Source: Beggiatoa leptomitoformis (GTDB taxonomy: Bacteria; Pseudomonadota; Gammaproteobacteria; Beggiatoales; Beggiatoaceae). Taken from it: a DNA stretch of 64,000 nucleotides. Under the pieces are notes generated by a model. It did no database searches. It was not told the origin of the DNA and worked only from the letters and a program-made list of their open reading frames with translations. The position numbers and the translations under genes are program-made. Position 1 is the stretch's first letter. Each line of letters starts with the position of its first letter. Positions 9,336 through 18,571 of this stretch are shown here, in pieces. Where the stretch lies: assembly GCF_001305575.3 (NCBI RefSeq), contig NZ_CP012373.2:4201318-4265317 (forward strand), written 5' to 3'.

Positions 9336-10634
9336 ATGTTATTAAACGATTTTTTACCACATGGCTATTGTATTTCTTGGCTACCTGACTTATTAGCTTT
9401 ACATGTTTTAAGTAATGGAATCACTGCACTCTCTTATTATGCAGTCGCGGGTGCAATTGTTTATTTTACGCATGGACGAACAGATTTACCGCGTAAAACC
9501 CAATGGTTATTAATTGGAACATTTGTTGTTTTTGCTGTCTGTGGTACAACACATATCCTTGATATTGTAGTTTTTTGGTATCCTGTCTATTGGGTAAGTG
9601 GTTGGCTAGGAATGTTAAATGCGGGTGTTTCCTTTTATGTGTTTATCTTTCTACTAGTGCCTCTCATTCCCTATGCGTTAGAAGCCCCAAGTCCTGCCAA
9701 ATTGGCAGAAGCAAATATTGCCTTACAAGCAGAAATTGCTGAACGGGTTCGTTCTGAAGAAAAATTGCGCCTTTCTGAACAAGCATTACGTGAAAAAACG
9801 GCTGATTTGAGTTCTGCTTATTTAGAAATTACTGATTTAAACAAGCAGCTTTCTGAAGAAAATGTTCGTATGGGGGCTGAACTGGCTGTTAGTCGGCAAT
9901 TACAACAAATGGTTTTACCACGTCCTGAAGAATTAGATGAAATTGAAGAGTTAGATATCGCTAGCTATATGCAACCTGCAACAGAAGTTGCGGGCGATTA
10001 TTATGATATTTTACAAGAACAAGGACAGGTAAAAATTGGTATTGGTGATGTTACAGGGCATGGTTTAGAAAGCGGAATGGTGATGCTAATGGTGCAAACA
10101 GCCGTGCGAACCTTATTAAGTAGCCATATCGACGACCCTAAAATATTCTTTAACATTCTCAATCAGGTCGTTTATGACAATGTAAAGCGGATGCAATCTG
10201 ATAAAAATCTCAGCTTATTATTCATGGATTATCAAAAAGGTAAGCTACGTTTAAGTGGACAGCATGAGGAAGTCTTGATTGTTCATCAGGGAGGCGAGGT
10301 AGAACGCATAGATACGATTGACATGGGGTTTTTAGTCGGTATCGAGCGCGATATTACGCATTTTGTCACTAAATTAGAACGCGATTTAGACCCCGGTGAT
10401 GGAGTTGTGTTATACACAGACGGCTTGACGGAAGCACGAAATAGTCAAGGAAAACCGTATGGTGTTGAGCGTTTATGTAAACATATTAGTGATAATTGGC
10501 ATTTGCCCGCTTTGGAAATCAGACAAAGTATTGTCGCGGATATTCAAGAACATGTAGGGTTAACCAAAATTGTGGATGATATTACCTTTATCGTAGTCAA
10601 AATGCGTGGTTATAGTCATCCATTGCGAGCATAG
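9336..10634 (+). CDS. Ethylene-receptor-like membrane sensor fused to a SpoIIE/PP2C-type phosphatase
   Basis: A protein of 432 residues from the ATG at 9336; the preceding TTGGAG is its ribosome site, not a start. The N-terminus (about residues 20-115) has three membrane helices matching the ethylene-binding domain of plant ETR1 and its bacterial relatives. A-L-S-Y at 31-34 aligns with ETR1 A-L-A-Y, and C69-x3-H73 aligns with the copper ligands Cys65 and His69. A coiled coil follows (about 118-185), then a PP2C-like SpoIIE domain (about 205-430) with G-D-Y-Y-D, G-D-V-T-G-H-G and Y-T-D-G-L-T-E-A. The likely role is a membrane signal or copper-dependent ligand controlling dephosphorylation of a partner, probably an anti-sigma antagonist; no such partner lies nearby. 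Position 27 is Asn (ETR1 Asp25) and position 66 is Phe (ETR1 Ile62). Confidence 0.8.
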   Translation: MLLNDFLPHGYCISWLPDLLALHVLSNGITALSYYAVAGAIVYFTHGRTDLPRKTQWLLIGTFVVFAVCGTTHILDIVVFWYPVYWVSGWLGMLNAGVSFYVFIFLLVPLIPYALEAPSPAKLAEANIALQAEIAERVRSEEKLRLSEQALREKTADLSSAYLEITDLNKQLSEENVRMGAELAVSRQLQQMVLPRPEELDEIEELDIASYMQPATEVAGDYYDILQEQGQVKIGIGDVTGHGLESGMVMLMVQTAVRTLLSSHIDDPKIFFNILNQVVYDNVKRMQSDKNLSLLFMDYQKGKLRLSGQHEEVLIVHQGGEVERIDTIDMGFLVGIERDITHFVTKLERDLDPGDGVVLYTDGLTEARNSQGKPYGVERLCKHISDNWHLPALEIRQSIVADIQEHVGLTKIVDDITFIVVKMRGYSHPLRA

Positions 10635-10644
10635 TTATTTGTGT

Positions 10645-10673
10645 ACCCTCTTGATTTATTTATCAAGAGGGGT
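10645..10673. terminator. Hairpin between convergent genes
   Basis: An inverted repeat (ACCCTCTTGAT / ATCAAGAGGGGT) lies 10 bp after the phosphatase stop and before the end of the convergent mnmE. It is a strong stem without a good T-run, so it is a plausible but not certain terminator. Confidence 0.5.
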
Positions 10674-10796
10674 AGAAAACTTATTTTGTTAATAAGCGGA
10701 GAACTCTGATTTAGCTAATTTCTTATCAAAAAAAGCGTTATCTTTGTTACCTCATCACTAACCCTTTTTTAACAGAGACTTGTAAAGCCTATCTAT

Positions 10797-12131
10797 TCAC
10801 TTCCCAATACAAAATGTGGAAAAAATCTTCCCTAATAAATCATCGGACGTAAATTCTCCCGTGATTTCCCCTAAGGCTTGTTGAGCGAGTCGTAACTCTT
10901 CTGCAACTAATTCATTTTGATAATGAGTGACGCAATCCATCGCATTTTCTACAGCAATCAGTGTGCGCTTTAATGCTTCTAAATGTCGTCGGCGGGCAAT
11001 GAATGTGCCTTCTGTTTGTGTTTGTACACCTAAACGTTGCCGTAATTTGTCTTTTAACGCATCAACACCCGCCCCTGTTTTGGCTGAAATATAAACCATT
11101 CCTTGAGGACTCACCCCTGCCGCATGGTTGCTTAAATCAATTTTATTACGGATAATCAATGGCTCAGATGGAATGCTCGCCAATAGTTCGGGCGTTGCTT
11201 GGTCATCTGCATAGCGGTCATCCAGTAATAAGATAACTAAGTCCGCATCTTCTAAGGCTAATTTGGTTCGCCGTATGCCTTCTTGTTCAACAATATCCGT
11301 TGTTTCCCGCAGACCTGCCGTATCAATAATGTGTAAAGGCATACCATCTAGTTGAATTTGGTCGCGAACAATATCGCGTGTTGTCCCTGCAATGGGGGTC
11401 ACTATCGCGGTTTCACGTCCTGCTAAACAGTTGAGTAAGCTAGATTTACCTACATTTGGCTCACCAACCAGCGCGATTTTTACACCTTCATTGAGTAAAA
11501 AACCTTGTTGCGCTTGGGCAAAAATCGTTTGTAACGTTTGTTTTAACACGCTTAATTTTTGTTGCACTTGCCCATCGGCTAATAAGTCAATTTCTTCGTC
11601 GACAAAATCGATACCTGCTTCAATATAAGTTCTTAATAGAATTAACTGTTCTAGCAAGGCATTAATTTTATGCGAAAATTCTCCTTGTAATGAACGCAAT
11701 GCCGAGCGCATGGCTTGCACGGAGGCACTATCTATTAGGTCAGCAATGGCTTCAGCTTGGGTTAAATCTATTTTACCGTTTAAAAAAGCGCGCTCAGAGA
11801 ATTCCCCCGGTTGGGCTAAGCGCGCGCCTGCCGCAAGTACCGCACTGAGCAGTTGGTCCATGACAACGGCACCGCCATGTCCTTGTAGCTCTAAAACGGC
11901 TTCCCCTGTAAATGAGTTTGGTGCGGGAAAATAGAGGGCAATACCTTGGTCAATTAATGCGTTTTGTGCAGTAACAAATGGGCTATAGGTTGCGTAGCGG
12001 GGGTTAGGCACTTTGTGCAAAATGGCTTGCGCTATCATGGGGACAAGTGTCCCAGACACACGTACCACACCTACGCCGCCACGTCCTGCGGGTGTTGCAA
12101 TCGCAGCTATCGTATCAAACTGATTTAACAT
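10797..12131 (-). CDS. mnmE: tRNA modification GTPase MnmE (TrmE)
   Basis: With MnmG this enzyme installs the carboxymethylaminomethyl group on wobble uridine-34 of certain tRNAs. The 444-residue protein has the N-terminal tetrahydrofolate-binding domain ([14 protein letters not shown] near the start). An inserted G-domain carries G-E-P-N-V-G-K-S-S (about 222-230), D-T-A-G and N-K-I-D, flanked by helical segments. The C-terminus ends in the invariant F-C-I-G-K with the catalytic cysteine. The full-length family size and all motifs are intact. The gene lies downstream of glgC on the same strand with a 21-bp gap, so read-through is possible. The usual yidC/rnpA/rpmH neighbourhood is missing here. 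Confidence 0.97.
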   Translation of the reverse strand: MLNQFDTIAAIATPAGRGGVGVVRVSGTLVPMIAQAILHKVPNPRYATYSPFVTAQNALIDQGIALYFPAPNSFTGEAVLELQGHGGAVVMDQLLSAVLAAGARLAQPGEFSERAFLNGKIDLTQAEAIADLIDSASVQAMRSALRSLQGEFSHKINALLEQLILLRTYIEAGIDFVDEEIDLLADGQVQQKLSVLKQTLQTIFAQAQQGFLLNEGVKIALVGEPNVGKSSLLNCLAGRETAIVTPIAGTTRDIVRDQIQLDGMPLHIIDTAGLRETTDIVEQEGIRRTKLALEDADLVILLLDDRYADDQATPELLASIPSEPLIIRNKIDLSNHAAGVSPQGMVYISAKTGAGVDALKDKLRQRLGVQTQTEGTFIARRRHLEALKRTLIAVENAMDCVTHYQNELVAEELRLAQQALGEITGEFTSDDLLGKIFSTFCIGK

Positions 12132-12152
12132 AAATAACTAGCTCATTCTCAT

Positions 12153-13424
12153 TTAGACTGAAGAGTGAATCCGTTGTCCTAACATGTCAGGAGTGACCAA
12201 TACAACGCCTTTTGGGCTGATGTAAAACCGTTTAGCATCTTCCTCGCGGTTTTCACCTATCACGATTCCATCTTCTATCCGACAGCCTTTATCTAAAACA
12301 GTTTTACGTAAACGGCAATTTTTACCTATTGTTACATCGGGTAGTATCACGCAGTCTTCTACATGGGAAAATTCATTAACGCGCACATTAGAAAACAGTA
12401 GCGAGTGTTTAACCACCGCGCCCGAAATAATGCACCCGCCTGACACCATCGCGTCAATGGCCATGCCGCGCCGTCCTTCATCGTCAAAAATAAATTTTGC
12501 AGAGGGGAGTTGTTCTTGATATGTCCAGATAGGCCATTCTTTATCATATAAATTCAATTCAGGCTCAACCGCAACCAATTCCATATTGGCTTCCCAAAAA
12601 GAGTCTAAAGTACCGACATCGCGCCAATACGCCCGTTTATTTGTGACAGGATCGCGGAAAGGATACGCCATCACCCGATGGCTTTGGATAATGCGCGGAA
12701 TAATATCGCGCCCAAAATCATGGCTAGAGTCGCTCCGTTTTGCGTCTTCTGCCAATTGTTCAGACAGAAAAGCACGGTTAAAGAGATAAATCCCCATAGA
12801 GGCAAGGGCTTGTGATGGGTCACTGGGCAAAGGTTCGGGTATATCTGGTTTTTCTTTAAATTTTGTCACCCAGCCACATTCATCGATGCTCATCACCCCA
12901 AAACCTTTTGCCAGTTCTAAGGGAACTTCGATGCATCCAACGGTCATATCGGCATTGTGACTGACATGATGCGCAATCATTGTTCCGTAATCCATTTTAT
13001 AAATATGGTCGCCCGCGAGAATAAGGACATATTCTGGCTCATGACTGCGAATAATATCTAAGTTTTGGTAAACCGAATCGGCAGTGCCTGAATACCACAT
13101 GGGTTTGTCTAACCGTTGTTGTGCTGGTAATAGTTCGACAAACTCACCAAATTCACCGCGTAAAAATCCCCATCCACGTTGAATATGCCGAATTAATGAA
13201 TGGGCTTTATATTGGGTTGTCACCCCGATACGATTAATCCCTGAGTTAATACAATTAGATAATGGGAAGTCAACTATTCTAAATTTACCGCCAAAAGGCA
13301 CAGCAGGTTTTGCTCTCCAATCAACCAATGGCCCTAAGCGAGAGCCACGCCCGCCTGCTAAAATCAACGCGAGCGTATCGCGGGTTAGTCGGCTAACAAA
13401 ACGGGATTTCTTTTCCACGTACAT
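12153..13424 (-). CDS. glgC: Glucose-1-phosphate adenylyltransferase (ADP-glucose pyrophosphorylase)
   Basis: This enzyme makes ADP-glucose from ATP and glucose-1-phosphate, the committed step of bacterial glycogen synthesis. The 423-residue length is normal. The nucleotidyltransferase signature L-A-G-G-R-G-S-R-L is near residue 22, followed by [17 protein letters not shown], which holds the allosteric/activator-binding lysine region. The substrate motif F-x-E-K-P appears as F-K-E-K-P (about residue 205). A left-handed beta-helix C-terminus carries the hexapeptide-like repeats. No other glg gene is adjacent; mnmE follows. An IS630-family element is inserted 120 bp upstream of its start, so its promoter region lies between 13425 and 13545. 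Confidence 0.96.
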   Translation of the reverse strand: MYVEKKSRFVSRLTRDTLALILAGGRGSRLGPLVDWRAKPAVPFGGKFRIVDFPLSNCINSGINRIGVTTQYKAHSLIRHIQRGWGFLRGEFGEFVELLPAQQRLDKPMWYSGTADSVYQNLDIIRSHEPEYVLILAGDHIYKMDYGTMIAHHVSHNADMTVGCIEVPLELAKGFGVMSIDECGWVTKFKEKPDIPEPLPSDPSQALASMGIYLFNRAFLSEQLAEDAKRSDSSHDFGRDIIPRIIQSHRVMAYPFRDPVTNKRAYWRDVGTLDSFWEANMELVAVEPELNLYDKEWPIWTYQEQLPSAKFIFDDEGRRGMAIDAMVSGGCIISGAVVKHSLLFSNVRVNEFSHVEDCVILPDVTIGKNCRLRKTVLDKGCRIEDGIVIGENREEDAKRFYISPKGVVLVTPDMLGQRIHSSV

Positions 13425-13578
13425 TATTGCCTCTCCTTGAGTGATTCATTCATTTTATTTGCAAAAGACGATATGCCAATAGTTGCTGCATAGTGTATCA
13501 AAGACTGCCAGCAGTAGAGCGTAATACCACGTCACTTTTATGCTTTATAGTAACCGTATTTTAAAAAGAGAATAAGAA

Positions 13579-13944
13579 ATGACCTATTCAATAGATTTCC
13601 GTAAAAAAGTATTAAAAGTGAAACAAGAAGAAAATCTCACCCTAGCAGCGGTAGCGAAACGCTTCCAAATAGCCATCGCAAGCGTCGTCAGGTGGAGCAA
13701 AGTATTGGAAGCCAAAGGAACACGTAACAGACCAACTAAAATAGACATGGAAGCCCTAAAACAAGATGTTGCATTATATCCCGATGCTTACCATTATGAA
13801 CGCGCAGCCCGTTTTGGGATTACGGAAGGCGGGATTCGCCATGCGTTAAAACGTCTAGGGATTCGCCGTAAAAAAAACCCTCAAACATCCCAAAGCCAAC
13901 CCCGAAGCACGGCAAACCTTCCAAGACAAAATGAACTGTTATAA
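13579..13944 (+). CDS. IS630-family transposase, N-terminal frame (OrfA)
   Basis: Residues 1-121 carry the DNA-binding part. A first helix-turn-helix (about 15-45, with L-A-A-V-A-K-R-F-Q-I-A) is followed by a second HTH (about 75-105, with A-R-F-G-I-T-E-G-G-I-R-H-A-L-K). The ORF reaches R-R-K-K and an A8 tract, after which the zero frame runs into nonsense. A +1 (or -2) slip on the A8 tract would continue in the frame of OrfB, giving a fusion transposase of normal IS630 length. Two copies in this window keep the same A8 tract. This suggests programmed slippage rather than a sequencing error. Confidence 0.85.
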   Translation: MTYSIDFRKKVLKVKQEENLTLAAVAKRFQIAIASVVRWSKVLEAKGTRNRPTKIDMEALKQDVALYPDAYHYERAARFGITEGGIRHALKRLGIRRKKNPQTSQSQPRSTANLPRQNELL

Positions 13945-14401
13945 ACAATCTGATAGGCAAATTGTTTTCATCGATGAAAGTGGTTTTGCTCATGATATGC
14001 CACGCCGTTTTGGTTATGCTCCTATCGGCAAACGTTGCTCTGGCACGCAAGACTGGAATGCAAAAGGACGTACTAATGTCATCGGGGCTTTGCTCAATTT
14101 TTGTTTATTAACCGTCTCTTTAGTTTCTGGGGCGATTAATTCCGATGTCTTTTTCGCTTGGATAACCCAAGACTTACTTCCTAAACTCCCTCAGAATTCT
14201 GTCATTGTCATGGATAATGCCACTTTTCATAAACGTAGTGACATTCAGCAGGCTATTTTAGACGCTGGGCATCTCTTGGAATATTTACCCCCTTATTCGC
14301 CTGATTTAAATCCTATTGAGCATAAATGGGCTCAGGCTAAGACTCTCCGTAAACAACAACATTGTTCTATTGATGAGCTCTTTTTACTGAATTCTATTTA
14401 A
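13931..14401 (+). CDS. IS630-family transposase, catalytic frame (OrfB)
   Basis: This frame carries the DDE catalytic core: the first aspartate in V-F-I-D-E-S-G-F, the second in V-I-V-M-D-N-A-T-F-H-K, and the glutamate in N-P-I-E-H-K-W. The spacing is typical of IS630. The frame is open upstream of its nominal ATG as far as the A8 tract, so it is best seen as the second half of the fusion protein made by slippage from OrfA. The downstream end meets the right inverted repeat within 25 bp of the stop. The copy looks intact enough to be active. Confidence 0.85.
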   Translation: MNCYKQSDRQIVFIDESGFAHDMPRRFGYAPIGKRCSGTQDWNAKGRTNVIGALLNFCLLTVSLVSGAINSDVFFAWITQDLLPKLPQNSVIVMDNATFHKRSDIQQAILDAGHLLEYLPPYSPDLNPIEHKWAQAKTLRKQQHCSIDELFLLNSI

Positions 14402-14425
14402 TCTTTTTATAGTACTGTTGCTATA

Positions 14426-14739
14426 TATCATGGTCTATATTCCTGTTTACTTAAGATGAATTAATCTGCCATAAAGAAAAAACTGTTAAAATCGCGCCGA
14501 TATTTTTTATCATTGGAACATAGATAATTAAAATATCTGTTATGTGGGGTAAGAAAGGATTAACACGAGAATTGTCTGAATTAAAAAAAGGGTAAAGAGG
14601 GGAATTGCCTTCTTTATCACCAAAAATCAGGGCAATGTTGTTTTTAGGGAACTTTATAGATGGGCAATTTCAAATTATTTGAAGTTGTTATTAAATACAC
14701 CTTTTTTTAGGTGTGAATGTACAGGGCTTATAAAATCAG
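14426..14739. other. Intergenic region with no gene seen
   Basis: About 310 AT-rich bases between the IS630 right end and the methyltransferase. I see no ORF with a family signature. A short inverted repeat (ACACC-T7-AGGTGT, about 14696-14713) lies some 26 bp before the methyltransferase start. It might be a hairpin in the leader or the end of an upstream transcript. Confidence 0.35.
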
Positions 14740-15354
14740 ATGGATAGAACTTCCGTTATTAATGCTTACAAACGTTATGCAAATATTTATGACCATGTAT
14801 TTGGATGGATTTTTCATCCGGGGCGAATGCGCTCAGTAGAACAGATGCGTTGTCAAACAGGCGATAGCGTGTTAGAAGTTGGGGCAGGAACAGGTTTATC
14901 TTTACCTTTATATCCGCCAGACGTGGTCATTATTGGGATTGATATTTCACCGCACATGTTGAGTAAGGCCAAAATCTTAAGCGAGCGTGATGGATTGGAG
15001 AATGTTGCCTTTGCGGTTGCAGACGCACAATTGCTTTGTTTTCCAGATAATACCTTTGATAAAGTGGTTGCAATGTATGTCGCATCTGTTGTGCCTGACC
15101 CACAAACGTTTGTTGCCGAAATTAAACGGGTCTGTAAACCACACGGCGATATTTTTTTCGTCAATCATTTTAGTCATACAAATATATGGGTAAGACAGTT
15201 TGAGCGGTTTCTAACTTTATTTTCCCATATTTTAGGCTTTAGAACAGATTTGTCTTTAGACGCATTTATCAGTCAAAATCAACTGATTGTAAAAGAAATA
15301 ACGCCGATTAATCTGTTTGGTTATTGGAGCATGGTTCATGCTATCAATGATTAG
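14740..15354 (+). CDS. SAM-dependent class I methyltransferase, PmtA-like (phosphatidylethanolamine N-methyltransferase candidate)
   Basis: A 204-residue methyltransferase. It has an N-terminal Y-x2-Y-A-x-I-Y-D-H-V-F-G-W-I-F-H-P-G-R segment, SAM-binding motif I V-L-E-V-G-A-G-T-G (about residues 44-52), I-D-I-S-P (motif II) and D-A-Q-x-L-C-F-P-D-N (motif III). The N-terminal YD-x2-FG-x-(I/V)-F-x-PGR pattern is typical of the bacterial PmtA type that methylates phosphatidylethanolamine towards phosphatidylcholine. The length also fits that type. The lipid substrate is inferred from resemblance; it could be another small-molecule methyltransferase. It is monocistronic, between an IS element and glnA, which is convergent. 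Confidence 0.7.
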   Translation: MDRTSVINAYKRYANIYDHVFGWIFHPGRMRSVEQMRCQTGDSVLEVGAGTGLSLPLYPPDVVIIGIDISPHMLSKAKILSERDGLENVAFAVADAQLLCFPDNTFDKVVAMYVASVVPDPQTFVAEIKRVCKPHGDIFFVNHFSHTNIWVRQFERFLTLFSHILGFRTDLSLDAFISQNQLIVKEITPINLFGYWSMVHAIND

Positions 15355-15481
15355 ATAAGTCATAACGGTGGTGGGTTGCATCAATATAAAAAAGATAACA
15401 CACACTTTTCGGATAAATCAGATAAAAATGGGTTAACTTATTATTTTTGGCTTACTTTTATCAAAATTGACGCATAAAAAA

Positions 15482-15512
15482 ACGCGCTGAATGATTAATA
15501 ACTTCAGCGCGT
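15482..15512. terminator. Rho-independent terminator of glnA (bidirectional)
   Basis: A 10-bp stem ACGCGCTGAA / TTCAGCGCGT with an 11-base loop is flanked by an A-run on the left (15476-15482) and a T-run on the right (15512-15516). It therefore works as a terminator for the minus-strand glnA and can also stop the plus-strand methyltransferase transcript. Confidence 0.9.
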
Positions 15513-15537
15513 TTTTATTAACAACAACTACAGTTCA

Positions 15538-16947
15538 TTATAAGCTGTAGTACATGTCAAACTCGATAGGATGTGTAGTCATCCGTAAACGAGTGACTTC
15601 TTGCATTTTTAAACCAATGTAGGCATCAATAACATCATTAGTGAACACACCGCCCGCTAATAAGAAGTTACGGTCAGCGTCAAGATTTTCTAATGCCATA
15701 TCTAATGAATGACAAACCTTAGGAATGGTTTTTTCTTCTTCTGGGGGTAAGTCATACAAGTCTTTATCCATTGCTTCACCGGGATGTATCTTGTTTTGAA
15801 TCCCATCAATACCCGCCATTAACATTGCTGCAAAAGCTAAGTAAGGGTTGGCTGAAGAATCAGGGAAACGCACTTCGATACGACGGGCTTTCGGGCTAAA
15901 AACGAAAGGAATACGGATAGAAGCAGAACGGTTACGGGCAGAATATGCCAACATAACAGGGGCTTCAAAACCGGGAACTAAACGTTTATAGCTGTTTGTA
16001 CCCGCATTAGTAAAGGCGTTTAAGGCTTTAGCATGTTTGATGATACCGCCGATGTAATATAAAGCGGTGTCTGATAAGCCTGCATATTTGTCGCCTGCAA
16101 ACAAGTTCACACCATCTTTGCTTAAAGATTGGTGAACGTGCATACCGCTACCATTGTCGCCAACTAAAGGCTTAGGCATAAAGGTTGCGGTTTTGCCATA
16201 GGTATGAGCAACGTTCAGAATGGCATATTTCAGAATTTGTACTTCGTCAGCTTTTTTCACCAAGGTATTCGCGCCAACACCAATTTCGCATTGACCAGCA
16301 GTTGCCACTTCATGGTGATGCACTTCAACAACTAAGCCCATTTCTTCTAAGGCTAAACACATTGTTGCACGAATGTCATTTAAAGAATCGACAGGAGGAA
16401 CGGGGAAATAACCGCCTTTGACTGTAGGACGATGACCAAAATTGCCATCACCATAAACTTTTTCGGAGTTCCAACCAGCTTCTTGGGAGTCGATTTGATA
16501 AGAAGAACCACTGATATCTGATTTCCAACGAATATCATCAAAAATAAAGAATTCGTTTTCAGGACCAAATAAGGCGGTGTCTGCAATACCTGTAGATTTT
16601 AAGTAGGCTTCTGCACGTTTACCTAAAGAACGGGGGTCGCGCTCATAACCTTGCATGGTTGCAGGCTCAATAATATCGCAACGCAAGTTCAGCATAATTT
16701 CTTCGGCAAAGGGGTCGATGACAGCGGTCTCGTCATCGGGCATGAGAATCATGTCAGATTCGTTAATCCCTTTCCAACCCGCAATGGATGAACCATCAAA
16801 CATTTTGCCATCGACAAACAAGTCTTCTTTGACTGTTTGAGCGGGAACAGAAACGTGTTGTTCTTTTCCTTTGGTATCTGTGAAACGAAAATCAACAAAT
16901 TTAACATTGTGTTCTGCAATTAACCCTAAAGTTTTTTCACCAGCCAT
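15538..16947 (-). CDS. glnA: Glutamine synthetase, type I
   Basis: This cytoplasmic dodecamer condenses glutamate and ammonia to glutamine with ATP. At 469 residues it has the standard GSI length. Visible hallmarks are F-D-G-S-S-I-x-G-W near residue 52, G-P-E-N-E-F-F in the metal site, the [10 protein letters not shown] motif and the [12 protein letters not shown] region. Near the C-terminus L-Y-D-L-P-P-E-E carries the tyrosine adenylylated by GlnE, so nitrogen control by adenylylation is expected. The purine-rich GTTAGGAGT is a clear ribosome site. No glnL/glnG two-component genes follow within the window. A strong terminator lies 26 bp after the stop. Confidence 0.98.
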   Translation of the reverse strand: MAGEKTLGLIAEHNVKFVDFRFTDTKGKEQHVSVPAQTVKEDLFVDGKMFDGSSIAGWKGINESDMILMPDDETAVIDPFAEEIMLNLRCDIIEPATMQGYERDPRSLGKRAEAYLKSTGIADTALFGPENEFFIFDDIRWKSDISGSSYQIDSQEAGWNSEKVYGDGNFGHRPTVKGGYFPVPPVDSLNDIRATMCLALEEMGLVVEVHHHEVATAGQCEIGVGANTLVKKADEVQILKYAILNVAHTYGKTATFMPKPLVGDNGSGMHVHQSLSKDGVNLFAGDKYAGLSDTALYYIGGIIKHAKALNAFTNAGTNSYKRLVPGFEAPVMLAYSARNRSASIRIPFVFSPKARRIEVRFPDSSANPYLAFAAMLMAGIDGIQNKIHPGEAMDKDLYDLPPEEEKTIPKVCHSLDMALENLDADRNFLLAGGVFTNDVIDAYIGLKMQEVTRLRMTTHPIEFDMYYSL

Positions 16948-17244
16948 AGTGGACTCCTAACAAGTAAGGACTGAAATAAGTTTTGCGTTTTTATAGCGTG
17001 TCAGTCGTCGTAACCAGCCCGAAAACTGCGCTACGCGGTAAGGCGTTAAGTTTACTCTTTCACTGGCAATTTTACACTAATCCATCCAACACAAAAATGT
17101 AAAAAACGCATTTAGTAGGCAGGATTTATGCCGTAAGTATTTATTTTAATAAACAATGGATTAGTTTGTTTTGGTTTCAGATAAGCACTGTAATAGCGCG
17201 TATTATTTGTCGCAATGCACAAACTAAGTGCTAGTTAAGTATTT

Positions 17245-18420
17245 TTAATGAAAATAAACGCGCACTTTACGAATATACGGTTCAGCCGCCGCTAACTCGT
17301 CAAACTGTTGGGCGAGTGTTTGCCCTTCATTGATGTCATTAATAACATGAAAAGGTAAGTAAATTTCTACATTAACACGGTTTGATAAATAGTGTAATGT
17401 AATTTGCTGAATCGCATTTCGACATTCAATGGGTTGCCAATGTTGTTGAAGGGTTGCGATAATTTCATGACGGAGCGGTAAATCTGTATTGGGATGACGT
17501 GTTATATCATTTTCTGAATCAATATGTACGATAACATCCGCAATTTCTGCTATGTTCGTGATGAGCTTTTGTCGTACAACTTCACCAATTTGATGCCCTT
17601 CTGAAACACTAATCGTTGGATTTACCAAGAGATGCACATCTATTAGTGCATTTGCACCCATTTGGCGCGTTCTAAGCTCATGTAGGGTGCGTACGCCATC
17701 AACTGTTTTAATAATGGCCTTAATTTGATCTATTTTAGTTTTTTCCAGCCCTGTATCGACGAGTTCTTCAATCCCCCCCCATCCCAATGACCAGCCTATG
17801 TGCATAATCATTAAACTAACGCCAATCGCAGCAAGTGCATCGGTTGCAGGCAGGTTTAAAAAAACACTACAGGCAATCCCAACCAGTACGATAACGGAAG
17901 AGAGTGCATCACTGCGGTGATGCCACGCATTTGCGTGCAACATTTTAGAATTAACTTTTTTTGCAGTGTAAACCGTGTAGTGATACAACGCTTCTTTACT
18001 AAAGATGGTGATAAATGCAATGGCTAACGTTAAATAGCTGGGTTGTAACAACAGTTGTGGCGTAAGTAGGCGGCGAATACCATCGGCAAAAATGCCCATG
18101 CCAACCAATATTAACATCATCCCGACAATCACGGTGGCTAATGTTTCAAAGCGAGCATGTCCATAAGGGTGTTTTTCATCAGCAACTTGCGCGCTGTACT
18201 TTGCGGCAACCAAGACCACAAAGTCGCTGAGTAAGTCAGAAAGCGTATGCAATCCATCCGCTATTAACGCTTGTGAATGTCCTATCCAACCAATGAGTAA
18301 TTGGGCAATGGTTAATATGAAGTTACACCCAATCCCTACCCAAGTGACATGGCGAATGGCATTGTAACGGCTATCATCGGTAATTGTAGGGGGGAAATCT
18401 GGGCTGTATGCCATATTCAT
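17245..18420 (-). CDS. Cation diffusion facilitator (CDF) divalent metal exporter
   Basis: A 391-residue CDF protein that would export Zn2+, Fe2+, Mn2+ or similar ions from the cytoplasm in exchange for protons. About six membrane helices fill residues 25-215. The metal site residues are visible as H-T-L-S-D in helix 2 and H-H-R-S-D in helix 5. A C-terminal cytoplasmic ferredoxin-like domain starts near residue 225. The extension beyond about 300 residues is longer than FieF and resembles the MamM/long-CDF subgroup with a duplicated C-terminal segment. The metal cannot be chosen from sequence. A second ATG two codons downstream is equally possible. It is monocistronic. Confidence 0.88.
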   Translation of the reverse strand: MNMAYSPDFPPTITDDSRYNAIRHVTWVGIGCNFILTIAQLLIGWIGHSQALIADGLHTLSDLLSDFVVLVAAKYSAQVADEKHPYGHARFETLATVIVGMMLILVGMGIFADGIRRLLTPQLLLQPSYLTLAIAFITIFSKEALYHYTVYTAKKVNSKMLHANAWHHRSDALSSVIVLVGIACSVFLNLPATDALAAIGVSLMIMHIGWSLGWGGIEELVDTGLEKTKIDQIKAIIKTVDGVRTLHELRTRQMGANALIDVHLLVNPTISVSEGHQIGEVVRQKLITNIAEIADVIVHIDSENDITRHPNTDLPLRHEIIATLQQHWQPIECRNAIQQITLHYLSNRVNVEIYLPFHVINDINEGQTLAQQFDELAAAEPYIRKVRVYFH

Positions 18421-18571
18421 TTCGTTATCTGTAAAAACGGGGGTGTTATGATAACACGGTCGGTTTTAGGGATTGGGTGAAAGACGGTCTAAATCAGAAC
18501 TTCTGTGACTAATGAATGCTGATTTAGACGAATCTTGTGGCTATCCTTTATTTAGCACACAGTTGTTTCAG

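Larger units (their letters stand above)
13546..14425 (+). mobile_element. IS630-family insertion sequence, copy 1 (apparently complete)
   Basis: The ends are imperfect inverted repeats of about 25 bp: TATAGTAACCGTATTTTAAA on the left and, read inward from the right, TATAGCAACAGTACTATAAA. Each end begins with TA, the target duplicated by IS630/Tc1-mariner elements. The element is 880 bp including the TA pair. It holds two overlapping frames joined through an A8 tract (13870-13877). A second, degraded copy lies at 50740-51585. Confidence 0.9.

Noticed and set aside
17215..17232. TGCACAAACTAAGTGCT as an NtrC site for glnA
   Set aside because: It is about 270 bp from the glnA start next to the neighbouring gene's stop, the half-sites are imperfect and no sigma-54 promoter was seen.
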